Positions 20,396 through 30,425 of a stretch of DNA of 64,000 bases are shown in pieces. The DNA is taken from positions 1,798,001-1,862,000 of the forward strand of contig MU004181.1 of NCBI GenBank assembly GCA_010093605.1, written 5' to 3'. The translations under genes and the position numbers were made by a program. The notes under the pieces were generated by a model, which had not been told where the DNA came from, did no database searches, and worked only from the letters and a program-made list of their open reading frames with translations. Within the stretch, counting starts at the first letter, position 1; every line of letters starts with the position of its first letter. Source of the stretch: Lophium mytilinum. Lineage: Eukaryota; Ascomycota; Dothideomycetes; Mytilinidiales; Mytilinidiaceae.

Positions 20396-20845
20396 GTCTT
20401 GTGAGAGCTACTCATGTAGGGTAAGTTTTAACAGTAGCGAGTTATTCACAAGAGGCCGGGGACTTCATTCAGCTACTGAGGTTATGATAAGATCTGACAA
20501 CGTTCAGATAAGGCAGTTGACCGCTGGGGTCATCAGGCGGTTATCTCTCCTCTTCTTCGTAGCTATTCAGATCAATAATTCGGAAGGAATTATGGAAGCT
20601 GTGGAAGGTCTAGCCTCAGCTCTTGCCGTCGGTCGAGTCACGATTCCTTACTGCAAACCGCTCCGTCAGATCTTCAGCTTCTTGACCACTCCCGCCATCG
20701 ACACTCTACTCTCGGTATCCACTATTCGTTGACATTTCACTCTCGATTACCACTAATCGCTTGTATTTCACTGCTGGCATTCTGATCGACTCAATAAACG
20801 CCCTCTCCACGTTGCTAGACCGCGACAGACGCCTTTCATCAAGAC
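20396..20845. other. Spacer between the two duplicated modules
   Basis: About 450 bp with no supported gene. It should hold the promoter of LRR copy 2. Confidence 0.35.
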
Positions 20846-21656
20846 ATGGACAGCACGAACCGGACAGCTCTGTATCTGCGCGAACAAATCGTCGCAGTCT
20901 GCAGGTTTCCAGGCTTGAAGAGACTCCAGTTGGCTTGCAATGACATAAGCATCGTGCCATTGACTCACAATGCCTATACTGCGGATGACGAGCGGTGGAC
21001 AACCGCGATCACCCACATAAAACAACTCGACTTACGAGTGATGTACTCTAGCGGTCAAGACACAAGTCAACTTGCGAAATCAATCGCTATCTTCATCTCC
21101 AGTGCAAACGAACTCGAGGTTCTCCATCTGCGATGGACGCAAGATTCTGAAGATGAAGAAGGCTGCCACGATATCTTAAAGAATCTGGAACAGCGAATAT
21201 TTCCAAGCCTCCAAGAAGTCTCGTTATCAAAATCGTTCACAACGGCCCAGAGTCTCTACGACTTGCTCCACCGACACAAGTCGAGTATCCGCAGCATTTC
21301 CTTGCGTGACATGTATATGCGGCCATCGATTGGGTCTGGAGATTGGAATTCGGTTTTGCGAGAACTCCCAGGTATTGTGGACTTGGAGAAGATATCCCTT
21401 TGGAACCTCTGGGAGATCTACAGAGATTCTAAAACAAGGGTCACTGAACTGGAAATGTATGAGCCATGGATTCTTGCATGCTGTCAGAGTAAGAGAGATG
21501 GACTTTCAATGCCGGTCTATTCGGAATGGCTCCAAAAGTAAGAGACCCCAATATCGTATAACTGTAGTCGGGACACTGACATAACATAGTCATAGGGCCA
21601 CTAATGACACCGCCTCTGATCCTACTGCTCCGACTACTCCTCCAGGAAAAGACTAG
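20846..21656 (+). CDS. LRR-like protein, copy 2 of the duplicated module
   Basis: Exons 20846..21537 and 21590..21656 give 252 aa. The intron (52 bp; GTAAGA, CTGAC, CATAG) is supported by an open second exon ending in a Thr/Pro-rich tail (NDTASDPTAPTTPPGKD). Leucine-rich periodicity: FPGLKRLQLACNDI, IKQLDLRVMY, ELEVLHLRW, FPSLQEVSLSKS, SSIRSISLRDMYM, VDLEKISLWNLW. No signal peptide, so intracellular. Unlike copy 1 the frame is intact. Start MDSTNRTALYL matches the start of copy 1. Function unknown. Confidence 0.6.
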
Positions 21657-21789
21657 GTACGCGAACGGGTCTTCTCTTGGTAGTCCTATGTCTAAGGTAT
21701 CAGCCCTTCTCTTTACAAATGTCCGAGATCCCGACAAGCTTTCGTAGTGCGCTAACGCTTTCATAGCATAGGAGCAAAGACTGACCCAC

Positions 21790-22140
21790 GATACATTCCT
21801 ACTGCTGTCGATAAGTGGGGGTTTCGGTGGATACCAAGATGCCGGAACCCTTCTCTACGATCGCAAAGCGGTATTGGAGTCACCTTACCCGAGTCATGAA
21901 GACAGAACTAGGAGAACACTTTTTTGGGACGGATAGATGTAAACTTTGTGGGCGCGATGGTCGAGAATGCTGGGTATGCTCTAGTAGGGGCATATGTCTA
22001 CATTATTCTGACACTGCTTGAGGTGTGTTAGAGTAATTCCAAGAATAAAATTAGACGGCAGTCTAGCATATCGAGCGTCCAGTAGACCCGTGAGGCAACC
22101 CATGAGGCAACCTCTGGCAGCGGCAGGAGTGGACGCGAGA
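21790..22140 (+). pseudogene. Zn2Cys6-like cysteine motif protein, decayed copy 2
   Basis: Matches copy 1 at DKWGFRWIP (copy 1 DKLRIPWV) and then, in another frame as expected across an intron, at VMKTELGEHFFGTDRCKLCG (copy 1 IMETELGEQFLGDDKCTQCK) and GRECWVC (GFECWAY). After the first three cysteines the frame breaks: the second half of the cysteine array is replaced by several stops. Where the DNA can be aligned, many differences are C to T or G to A relative to copy 1 (for example TGCGCTCGT against TGTGTTAGA), as left by repeat-induced point mutation. The Ser-rich N-terminal exon of copy 1 is not seen here. Confidence 0.55.
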
Positions 22141-22411
22141 TTGAAGCGCAACTGGCTACTCTACTTATCAGTTAGTACATTGAAGACTATGCGCGGGTAT
22201 GGTGGGGGGGCACTGTACATCACCTTTTAGTGGCCTAAATAATAGAGTTAGAATAGATGAAACCCCGAGAACGTTTCCCACTTTTACAAGAGGTAGACAT
22301 GATACATTAAGGGTTGGATATTAGCAGCTATAGTAACTCATACACCCCTATATTGAAAACACATCATGATTCATACATCAATACTTATCGAGCCCAATTC
22401 CGCCAAAAGAG

Positions 22412-24731
22412 CTATAGCGGACTAGCCTCTAGCCGTTTCCGCTCTTCTTCCGCTTCCTCCAGATCCTTCAAAATTTCCGGAAGCATATCCTCTATCTCCT
22501 CCTCTCTGATATTCAACGCGCCTTTAATGAGCCGCTTGTACTCGATCTGCCGCTCGCTCATACCCGCTACGCTGATATTCTGCACCACCTCTGGCACGAG
22601 CATCCTCCGCTCCGCCTGCGCTCGACACAATAGGAACGCCAGCTGTAGCTTGTCGCGCAGAGCGGCATCGCTGCCGTCGGCTTCCTTTCCGCCGTGGTTC
22701 TGTTTCTGCGACTGCGCGGTCATACTTATCTGTCTCAACTCAAGCCTCTGTTCGACCTCTAATAACACTTCTGCTTCGCGAACTAAACTAGCCAGCTCCT
22801 CCTCCTGCGCTTGGTCGAGCTCCGGGTCGTCGTCGCTTGATAATAGAGCCAGCTCTCTGCGTATTGAGTCGAGTTCCTGTTGGCGTTTGCGAGCCACCCG
22901 CTCCGCTTCTTCATACTCCTCTTCCTTTTCTTTGAGCTCATCTTCGTACGCGATGGCTAGCTCTTCACACTTCTGGTGCAGAGTAGGAACGATCTTGGTC
23001 ATGAGGTGTGAGGCAGTTGAGGAGTGAAATTGCACTGCCGTGGGTATGCTGGTGGCAAGGGAGGTCTGGAAGGGGTGTGGCACTAGGTCGCCGTTCATGC
23101 GCGGATCCGGACCAAATGGCGAGGAGGACGCCTGGCGAGGGCGACCGGCTTGACGGCGGCGCAAGTTTAGCTCGTGAAACAGGTCGTCTGCGGTTTCGCC
23201 TTTGTTATTCGGTATGTCTGTGGTAACGAAGCGGCCGAGGAAGGAGCGCACGCATTTTCTTGCGCCATTACGCGCAGCAATCATGATCGCCGTGTCGCCA
23301 TTCTTGTCTTGGATGTTAAGAAGTCGCGTGACTTCTTCCGGAACCCAGGTTTCCAGTAGCTTGTTAATGATGCAATCGAGGTAGTAGCGTGCGCAGACAT
23401 ATTTATTTGTTGAGGAGGTAGTTGCGGCAATGTGGTGGAACACAGTCGACCCGAACCAGTCGGTGCGGACAACGGTCTGCTGAAAAATCTTCACCATGCT
23501 TGGCATGGTGTTCTTGTCGAAGTTGTTTGTGAACATGACGGCTCGCATCAAAGGTGTCTCGAGGTTGTTGGAGAGGCAGTCTATCCGTGCACCTCGACGC
23601 ATGAGCTCCTTGACCACTTCAACGTCACCCATAGCGGCTGCCCAGTGCATAGCTGAGTGGCCCTTCTCGTCAATAGGCCGATCGAGGTTGACGTTGGCAG
23701 GCGGCTCCGGTGGTGCAGGGAAGCGGTCGTCGGATTCGAGGAGCATGAAATAGTCGAGCAAGGCGTCGGCCCATATCTGGTGCTGCTGGTCTTGAAGAGC
23801 CATCTGATCAGCGCCTCGCTTCCTTTTCCTTGATGAAGCAGAGTATTGAGACACCCCAAGCATATCTTGATCCCCGAGCATGGACTCTGAGACCACCGTC
23901 TCGTTGTCGGGGGTGTCTTCTTTAGCAAACTGTACGCTACCATTGTCAAACTGCTCTTCGCTAATTTGGCTCTGGCTAGCGGTCTGGAAAGCTGCTACGA
24001 CTAATCAGCATGCGTCTATGGAAGCCCCATACAGTGAAGGTATATCATTAGCACTAAGCGCGTGGACTATTGGCTCCACTTTGAGACGCATGAGGGTGTA
24101 AGAAAAAAGTAATGTTCACTCTTCTTACCGTTCCTCCTCGCCGCTGCACTCTGCCTCGGCACCTTTGGCCTGTTTGAAGCAGCAGTCGCATGCTTCGGGG
24201 CAGGAGGAGGGCTGCGGTCTCCTGGTTTATAGTCAAATATTGGGAGCAGTTTTTCCAAGACGCCGTTGCGCTCTGCCAGAATTCGCCCGTCGTGAAGCGG
24301 CACCCATGTTCCTATATTCAAGACGTCGTCAGCCACCGCATATAGAAGCTTGTCTGCATGTTCTGACCTTGGTATTTGCCGTATCCGCCCTGGACTTTCT
24401 CATGCACGCCCTTCTGGACCTCGCGCTCTAGGATACGGGTTCGGGCGGGCTTGTCGAAGTCGGCTACCTTGAGGATATGAGTCGCATTAATCCAGTCGTC
24501 AGCGCGTCGACGCATAACATGGTTACCGGCGATATTGTACTCGAAGACAGGGACCTAGAACATTTAGCAGTTGCTTCTGTACTGTGTGGAGAAGTGGTGG
24601 ATATGGCATGGGAAGTTTGATTGATCTGGTGAGCCAGAGGGATGCGCCGGGCGAAGTGACGAGCACAGCGCGAGGATACTTACATTACTGTACGTCGCAG
24701 AGTAGATCTTGGTATTCGCATCAGACGGCAT
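22412..24731 (-). CDS. MBP1: APSES-ankyrin transcription factor, Mbp1/Res2-type MBF subunit
   Basis: DNA-binding subunit of the G1/S MBF complex. Exons 24684..24731, 24368..24554, 24129..24311 and 22412..23994 give 666 aa; the third intron's acceptor (TCGTAG) has a neighbour two codons away (GATTAG). APSES domain, residues about 5-105: [52 protein letters not shown]. The wing at YQG/TWVPL is formed by splicing. Ankyrin region: [20 protein letters not shown] and [21 protein letters not shown] long coiled coil follows ([20 protein letters not shown] onward), then a basic/acidic C-terminus used for Swi6-type partner binding. It is divergent from NDUFB7. Confidence 0.93.
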
Positions 24732-24945
24732 GATGGCGATAGGGTTGCTTGGATCGTCAGTGAATGCTCTAATCTACACGGTCGGGAGGAGACGCGCCTT
24801 CGCGTCGCAGTGCGGTCGGTCCTGCGAGTTCTGCCACCGCCTTCACCACCTGCACGAGCTCCATCTTCGCCCGATGGCCGAGCTCTCCACCACCACCAAT
24901 TCGACAAACGCCTGGTGTCAAGCCTGCTCCACGCCGCCCGCCAGC
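24732..24945. promoter_or_regulatory. Shared promoter of MBP1 and the complex I B18 subunit
   Basis: 214 bp separate the two start codons. GC-rich, no TATA on either side. Joint control is possible but unproven. Confidence 0.45.
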
Positions 24946-25366
24946 ATGACAATCACCGAGTCTATCAAGGAGGCGGTCGGCCTGAACAATGCCTCCTCAG
25001 GCCGTGAGTGACGTGTCCCTGGCCTTTCAATTGGCGCAGCTGCAGGAACACATCACGACTGACACGACAACAGAAGCCACACGAGAGGAGATGTCCGCGG
25101 CGAAGTTGCCAATTCAGTACAGGGACTCGTGTGCCCATCTGCTCATTCCCCTCAACCGCTGTCGAGTGGAGGAATACTATCTGCCGTGGAAGTGCGAGGT
25201 ACGCATTGGCGTTGTAGCCGCGACGTCCGGCCCCCGAAACAAGAGCTAAGAGGAGCCTTAGAACGAGCGACATTCATACGAGAAGTGCCAGTACGTGGAG
25301 TTCAAGAAGCGGGTGGCCAAGATGGACGAGCTGAGGGCAGCCAAGGACGGAGCGCGGAGCAATTGA
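24946..25366 (+). CDS. NADH:ubiquinone oxidoreductase B18 subunit (NDUFB7)
   Basis: Accessory subunit of mitochondrial complex I, imported by the Mia40 route. Exons 24946..25003, 25074..25198 and 25262..25366 (introns 70 and 63 bp) give 95 aa. The frame that begins at 24989 is not used: splicing from the ATG at 24946 (MTITESIKEAVGL) joins NASSGQATREEM in phase, matching the family N-terminus. Twin CX9C motif: CAHLLIPLNRC and, across the second intron, CENERHSYEKC. The end KKRVAKMDELRAAKDGARSN is typical. Expected in the intermembrane space side of the membrane arm. Confidence 0.95.
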
Positions 25367-25565
25367 TATCAACGGGCATAACGAAGGCATTCCGCAGGTC
25401 ACAGGTCGAAAAGCTGCATCTGTATATAGCCGCAGCATCGACAGCATGTAACAATTATGTTGGCAAGTCCGAGAAAACTCGGGGCGTTTTATTCACATCA
25501 CGCATCACCGTGGATCTTGAACAGATAACTACTTTTACAGCATTTGACGCCTATACGGTTGTGTC

Positions 25566-27514
25566 TCACAGTTTCGATTTTCGACGTTCCGAATCACCCC
25601 CTTCAGCTTTTGCCTGTTCACGAAGCACCTTTCTCAGTATTTTCCCGGACTAAATTATCATCAGTCACCAGTCCGACCGCACAGACGGGAAAGAGACTTA
25701 CAGGAATCCTCGGTATAGCTGCGACGAAACGCACCCCTCCGGTCAGCCTTTTGAAGCGGGAAACTCTTTCGGCTGTCCAATCTTGAATTTCTTGGGCCGT
25801 CACCATTGAGCCCTGCTGTAATACAGCATAGGCTCGTGGTGCCTCCTCTCCTTTCCTGCGGTACGTTAGCACGTTTTATTTCGACCGCCTCGATATCCTT
25901 ACACAATCACTCCTATTACTGCCACATCTGCTATATTAGGGTGCTCTAACAGTAGAGCTTCGATCTCTGCTGGCGCAACTTGAAGGCCTTTGACCTTGAT
26001 TAAATCCTGGTCATCATCTGTTAGTATCTTCAAACGCCCGTCTTTGTGAATGAGTAGACTTGCCTTTTTCCGATCCACTATGTAAAGGTAGTTTGTCTCG
26101 TCAAAACGCCCAATGTCCCCAGTTTTGAGCCATCCGTCACTCGTGATAGCTTCCTTCGTCACTTCCGGCAGCCTCCAGTAGCCCTTCATTACGCTTGGCG
26201 CGCGGAACCATACTTCGCCTCGTTCGCCATGGCTCACCTCTTGTAGCCCGTCATCGCTAACAATCTTAATTTCACAGTTCGGTGCCAGCTCTCCGACAGC
26301 ATTTGACGTGGAGATCGCCTTTGGATGGAATATGCAACCCGTCAGGGTCAGCCTGCCGCAAATCAGAAAAGCCCGGCAATGTAAAAATGTCCAAACTTCA
26401 ACTCACTCTGTCATTCCCCACGCCTGCTTCACATTGACCCCTCCATCCTCCCAAAGCTTTTCAAATTCGTCGCAAACCTCTCTTCCCAACGGCGCTGCAG
26501 CACTGATGACGCGCTCAACAGCACTAAGATCAAACTTGGGCGTCGCAGGATGTTTCGCCATGCCGACTACGATGGGCGGCACGATGATCAGATCTGTAAT
26601 CCGGAACCTCTGCGTCGCCTCAAGCATGGCAACCAGATCGAATTTCGGCATTATGAAGATCGGAACCCGCTGGACAGGGCCTTGGAAGCAGAACAGCACC
26701 TGTCCCATTGCATGGTACATCTAGGAGTATCAGCATCGCAAATGCCGGAATTCGTGCATACGGTACTTACGGGCAAAGCACAAAGGTACCGGCTTCTTGC
26801 AATCTTTGCTTTATACTCCGGATCTAGGGATACGACGTGGACGCTTTGGACGCAATTGGAGACATAGTTACGGTGGGTTATCATGACTCCTTTCGGCACA
26901 CCTGTAGTTCCCGAGGAGTAGTTCAAGACGATAGTCTGATTGAGGAAATCGTCCGTATCACGGTTCTCCCATTCGAATGGCCGCCCGTCATCGTCGGACG
27001 CCAATAGAGTCGTCCAGTGCCGGATGTTCCCTCTACTCTTGCCTCGCCCTTCGAAACTTGCGGCCCCATCATCGAAGGCAAAGATTCGATCCTCGCCCAT
27101 TCCTACTAACTTCGCAGCTTCGATCCCTGTAGCCAGACTACCCTCCGAGCAGATCAGAAAACTGGCCCCGCTGTCTTGGAGTTGATAAGCTAGTTCTCGG
27201 ACGACGTATGACGGATTGGCGCCGGTAAAGATCCCGCCAGCCATGACGATGCCCATGAGTACGACGGGAAAGAACACAGAGTTGCCTGAGAAGAGCAGCA
27301 CGCGACCTCCCTGTGCGAGCCCGGCTCGTTGAAGACCAAGCGCCAACCGTTGGGACCATAGACGGTAGCCGGCATGGCTTAGGAAATGCTTGTCGGGGCT
27401 TGTGGTTGAGATGAGAGCGGGAGTTGTGGGGAGAGGCGCGGTGGGTGAATCAAAGAGATAGGTAGGAAGTGAGATGCGAGGGACTTCAATCTGCCATCGC
27501 GATCTTGTAGGCAT
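25566..27514 (-). CDS. Peroxisomal acyl-CoA synthetase / 4-coumarate-CoA-ligase-like enzyme
   Basis: ANL-superfamily adenylating enzyme that joins a carboxylic acid to CoA through an acyl-AMP. Exons 26771..27514, 26407..26720, 25903..26352, 25702..25855 and 25566..25649, all in phase, 581 aa; start MPTRSRWQIEVP. Motifs: YSSGTTGVPKGVM (ATP loop), AWGMTE, GWLKTGDIG, IKVKGLQVAPAEIE, and PSGKILRKVLRE with the catalytic Lys, formed by the last splice. An insertion after YIVDRKKAS (LLIHKDGRLKILTDDDQD) separates the hinge from the core lysine loop and is odd. The protein ends SKL, a type 1 peroxisome signal, seen only with the last exon. Substrate could be a fatty or aromatic acid. Confidence 0.9.
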
Positions 27515-29019
27515 GTTTGAGGAATTTGATAGAGCAGGTGGATTGGTTGAAGCTTGAGATTGTGAGACGGTTTGGGGATGTAGTCTGCAGGATCGTTTGA
27601 TGCCCGGGTAACGTCCTGTTGCTGTTGAACCCTGTCGATATCTTCCCGAAAGCACAATACAGCCGCTGGGTATACAGAGACATCCACTTCGGCCGTAATT
27701 TTATGCGGTATTCGGATGGTGTGACAGACCCAATACCCAATCCGAGACCTCTCTGATGCCGAACTCCTACTGACGCCAGCGCTTGGAGCCAAGGCCTCCG
27801 CGGCAGAAACCACCAGATAGCCCACAAAGACTTCCAACAACAAAGTCAGAGTACAGCAAGACCTTACCAATCCTGAAAACACCTTGGCACAAACGAAAAC
27901 GCAAACGCATCAAAAGACTCGACGCACAGAACCAAGAGCGCCGTCGTTGCTTTATCAGCCTCCAGCCGCTTCCGACGCACCACGCGGCGTCCCGTGCCCG
28001 TTGATGCAGACCAAGAGTTTTTATATCCTCAGCATTTCTGTGAATGGCCCAGAGGCGAGTTTTCCAAGGCGTACGACCCGCATTCATCGGTGCCCCGCAA
28101 GCAGGGGCAGGCGAGGGCTGGGTGAAGCGAGCGTGGCGCTTGGGCTGGCCGGTGGAGATGCCGCGGTTGGGGGTGCTTGGAGGAGGCACTAGTGGGGGGT
28201 TGCTTGGTTTTGTGGGTTGATTGGAGAGAGTGTTGATATTCGGGTGTAGGAGGGGATGCGATGCATGGATTGGTGAGGCTAGTAAGCTTCATGTTCCTTC
28301 GAGAACTTCATGTCGCCAATTTGTGGGCGGTAGCCTAGGGATCTGCATCGGAAGATACATGCAGGGATAGTTTGTAATAGGCTGTTCATGAGAAAAAGTA
28401 CATTTGGCATAGAAATGCTCAGGTTGGGTTTCAAGCCATGCTCTGTAGCGAGTATATCTCCGAAGTCGTGGAGAATAACGGCGGACATGTTTACTTAAAG
28501 CTTTCTGACACCGCTTATGTTATCCCAAGGCGGTAATACTTAGTTGAAGCAACGGATCACAAGAGCAACGTATCATAGGCCTTATCTAATACTGTGTACA
28601 CCTTTCTACTGCCACGTGAGGAAGGTCGGCAAGGTTTCGGGCAAATCAAATGGACACATTCTTTCCATTCGCTCCCTCCTGACTATGCACACCAACGAGA
28701 TCTCACTTAGTATTTTAGACTCATCCGCCAAACGACGATAGCACACTAGACGTACGATCTCGTACTATGTGGCGCCTAGTCCTCCCTCCACGACACGAAA
28801 AATACAAGGACGCAAACCGAGACTAGGCTAGTCGGTGCCAGCAACTTCAATGGGCAAGTTTCCTCCGCTCATCGAACTCAAATACCGTCCAGAAAGTTCC
28901 ATCTATAAAGCCGCCGCATTAACAGTCCTCTCAAGCACCACGTGAACTCACACAGCTCTGCCCTTAGAAATTACGCTCACTTAAACTGCGAACATTCACC
29001 CCAGTTTCCCCAACGTCAA
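27515..29019. other. Intergenic, no confident gene
   Basis: 1.5 kb. A 140-codon minus frame at 27767-28189 is Arg/Pro/Trp-rich without family signal. A 69-codon ATG frame on the minus strand (28279-28488, MSAVILHDFGDI) has no paralog or motif in the window. Neither is called. The right end is the promoter of the first small paralog. Confidence 0.35.
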
Positions 29020-29398
29020 ATGGCCACGAAAGAAAGTTTCGTGGAGATACAAGCGTTAAAACAGCTCATCAGCGGCAAGTAGTCATTAATGGCCCTCCTG
29101 ACAACGCTAAACTGTATCTCTAGAAAGCGCCCAGCTGCAGTGGCCTGAAAGTAAGATCAATGCTGTAAAGATATACAAAAAGCCCAGGGAGCGGGTCTGG
29201 CTTGCAGTTGTAAAACGGAAGACCAAAAATACTACGAGCGGTCAATGGGAGGATATAATCTTGACCAGTAGCGCTGCTACTCGGGATCGGCTTGGGACAT
29301 TGCGCCTATTGTTAGTTGCTGTTGAGGAGGAGGGCGGCAAAGATATCATGGCGCATATCTCTTCTTTTCGGCGTAAGCTGATGTTGAACGTGCGGTGA
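29020..29398 (+). CDS. Unknown small protein, first of two paralogs
   Basis: Exons 29020..29078 and 29128..29398 give 109 aa. The 49-bp intron (GTAGTC, CGCTAAAC branch, GAAAG acceptor) is inferred from phase and from alignment with the second copy; the unspliced frame stops after 20 codons. Exon 1 encodes MATKESFVEIQALKQLISG. Exon 2 encodes QLQWPESKINAVKIYKKP, VWLAVVKRKTK, then an acidic-helical end (LRLLLVAVEEEGGKDIMAH). Charged, soluble, with no signal peptide. No recognised family. It lies 325 bp upstream of its paralog on the same strand. Confidence 0.55.
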
Positions 29399-29723
29399 GA
29401 GACCGAGTCAGCCACATAGCCACTTGAATGGGTAGTTTGGAGCTGAACAATGAAATCCCATTGAAACCATGTGAAGCAAGCCAAAGGCAGAGTATTGGTG
29501 CCCAGCGAGTTTTGTTCACCGTGTCTATGGCTAGCGAGTTTGCGAGTTTGCGACTATTTGGTTTGACATCATTATATATTCCAAAACATAAGACAAACGC
29601 GATATAATAACAATAAACGGCTTGGATATAAAGGGACTCCACTCACTGCTACCCAGAGCCCATCTAGGACAGCTGGCCGATCGTGATCGAGAGAACCTCC
29701 ACGCCCCGATTCCACGTCACAAA
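29399..29723. other. Spacer between the two small paralogs
   Basis: Partly AT-rich (29570-29640). It holds the 3' flank of copy 1 and promoter of copy 2. The 40 bp before each ATG are both C/A-rich and end in GTCA(C)AAA(A)ATG. Confidence 0.35.
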
Positions 29724-30109
29724 ATGCCACCAACCGAAAGCTTCCAGGAGATCCAAGCCTTGAAACAGCTCATCCGCGGCAAGTGATCCCAATATACAGA
29801 AGGCCTTGCAAACGTTCCACTCCGCTAAGACTTTTATTAGACACCCCTAAACTAAGAGGCCAAAATGTCAGGAACCCCGTGATTAGGACCTACAAGCACC
29901 CCGGACTTCCAGTGTGGCTCGCAGAGGTGACGAACGAACCCGAGGACGCTCTACACATCACTAGTCCCCGCGCTGGGAGTCGAATGGAGACTTTGCAATG
30001 TCTACTATGTCTTATCGAGGAGATCAGTAGTCGTGAGATCATGGCGAACCGCTCGTCGTGTCGGCGGCGTCTCTTAGAGTTGGGAGCTGAGAGACTATCA
30101 AGACATTAA
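29724..30109 (+). CDS. Unknown small protein, second of two paralogs
   Basis: Exons 29724..29782 and 29857..30109 give 103 aa; the intron (74 bp) has a weak GTGATC donor and an ACTAAG acceptor. Exon 1 MPPTESFQEIQALKQLIRG is nearly the same as copy 1. Exon 2 keeps the same order of features: TYKHPGLPVWLAEV (copy 1 IYKKPRERVWLAVV), then DALHITSPRAGSRMETLQCL (copy 1 DIILTSSAATRDRLGTLRLL), then LIEEISSREIM (VAVEEEGGKDIM). The intron position after LI(S/R)G is shared, so the pair arose by duplication of a spliced gene. Function unknown. Confidence 0.5.
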
Positions 30110-30425
30110 ATTAGTGCCGACAGATCGGTCCCTTTGACGTGGAGGAGATATGAAATGCTGTTTGCAGTTGCAAAAGAATATCGATTGATGATGTGTATTA
30201 TCTGGGAGTAAGCTTTTGCGTGTCCTCGCTTTACCCTAGTACTCACGGACTGCCGGTGCATTTTCCGTCGTAGTTGCCCATACACTTTCCTGTCAGTGCC
30301 TTAGGGCATCCCAGATCTCTGAGTCGGAAGGAACTTCAGGAATCTGGGCAAGTGATGTAGTTATGAAGCGACCCTGGATAGAGGCAGAGGGGTTTACACA
30401 CTAGCTAGGCACTACAATGCCACCA
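30110..30425. other. Intergenic, convergent ends
   Basis: 315 bp between the stop of the second small paralog and the GH20 stop. Nothing recognised. Confidence 0.4.

Noticed and set aside
18786-22140. Possibility that the repeated modules are a transposon
   Set aside because: No transposase, terminal inverted repeats or target-site duplications were seen; an ordinary tandem duplication explains the layout.
27767-28189. 140-codon minus frame, Arg/Pro/Trp-rich
   Set aside because: No family signal and overlapping frames on both strands; looks like GC-rich chance opening.
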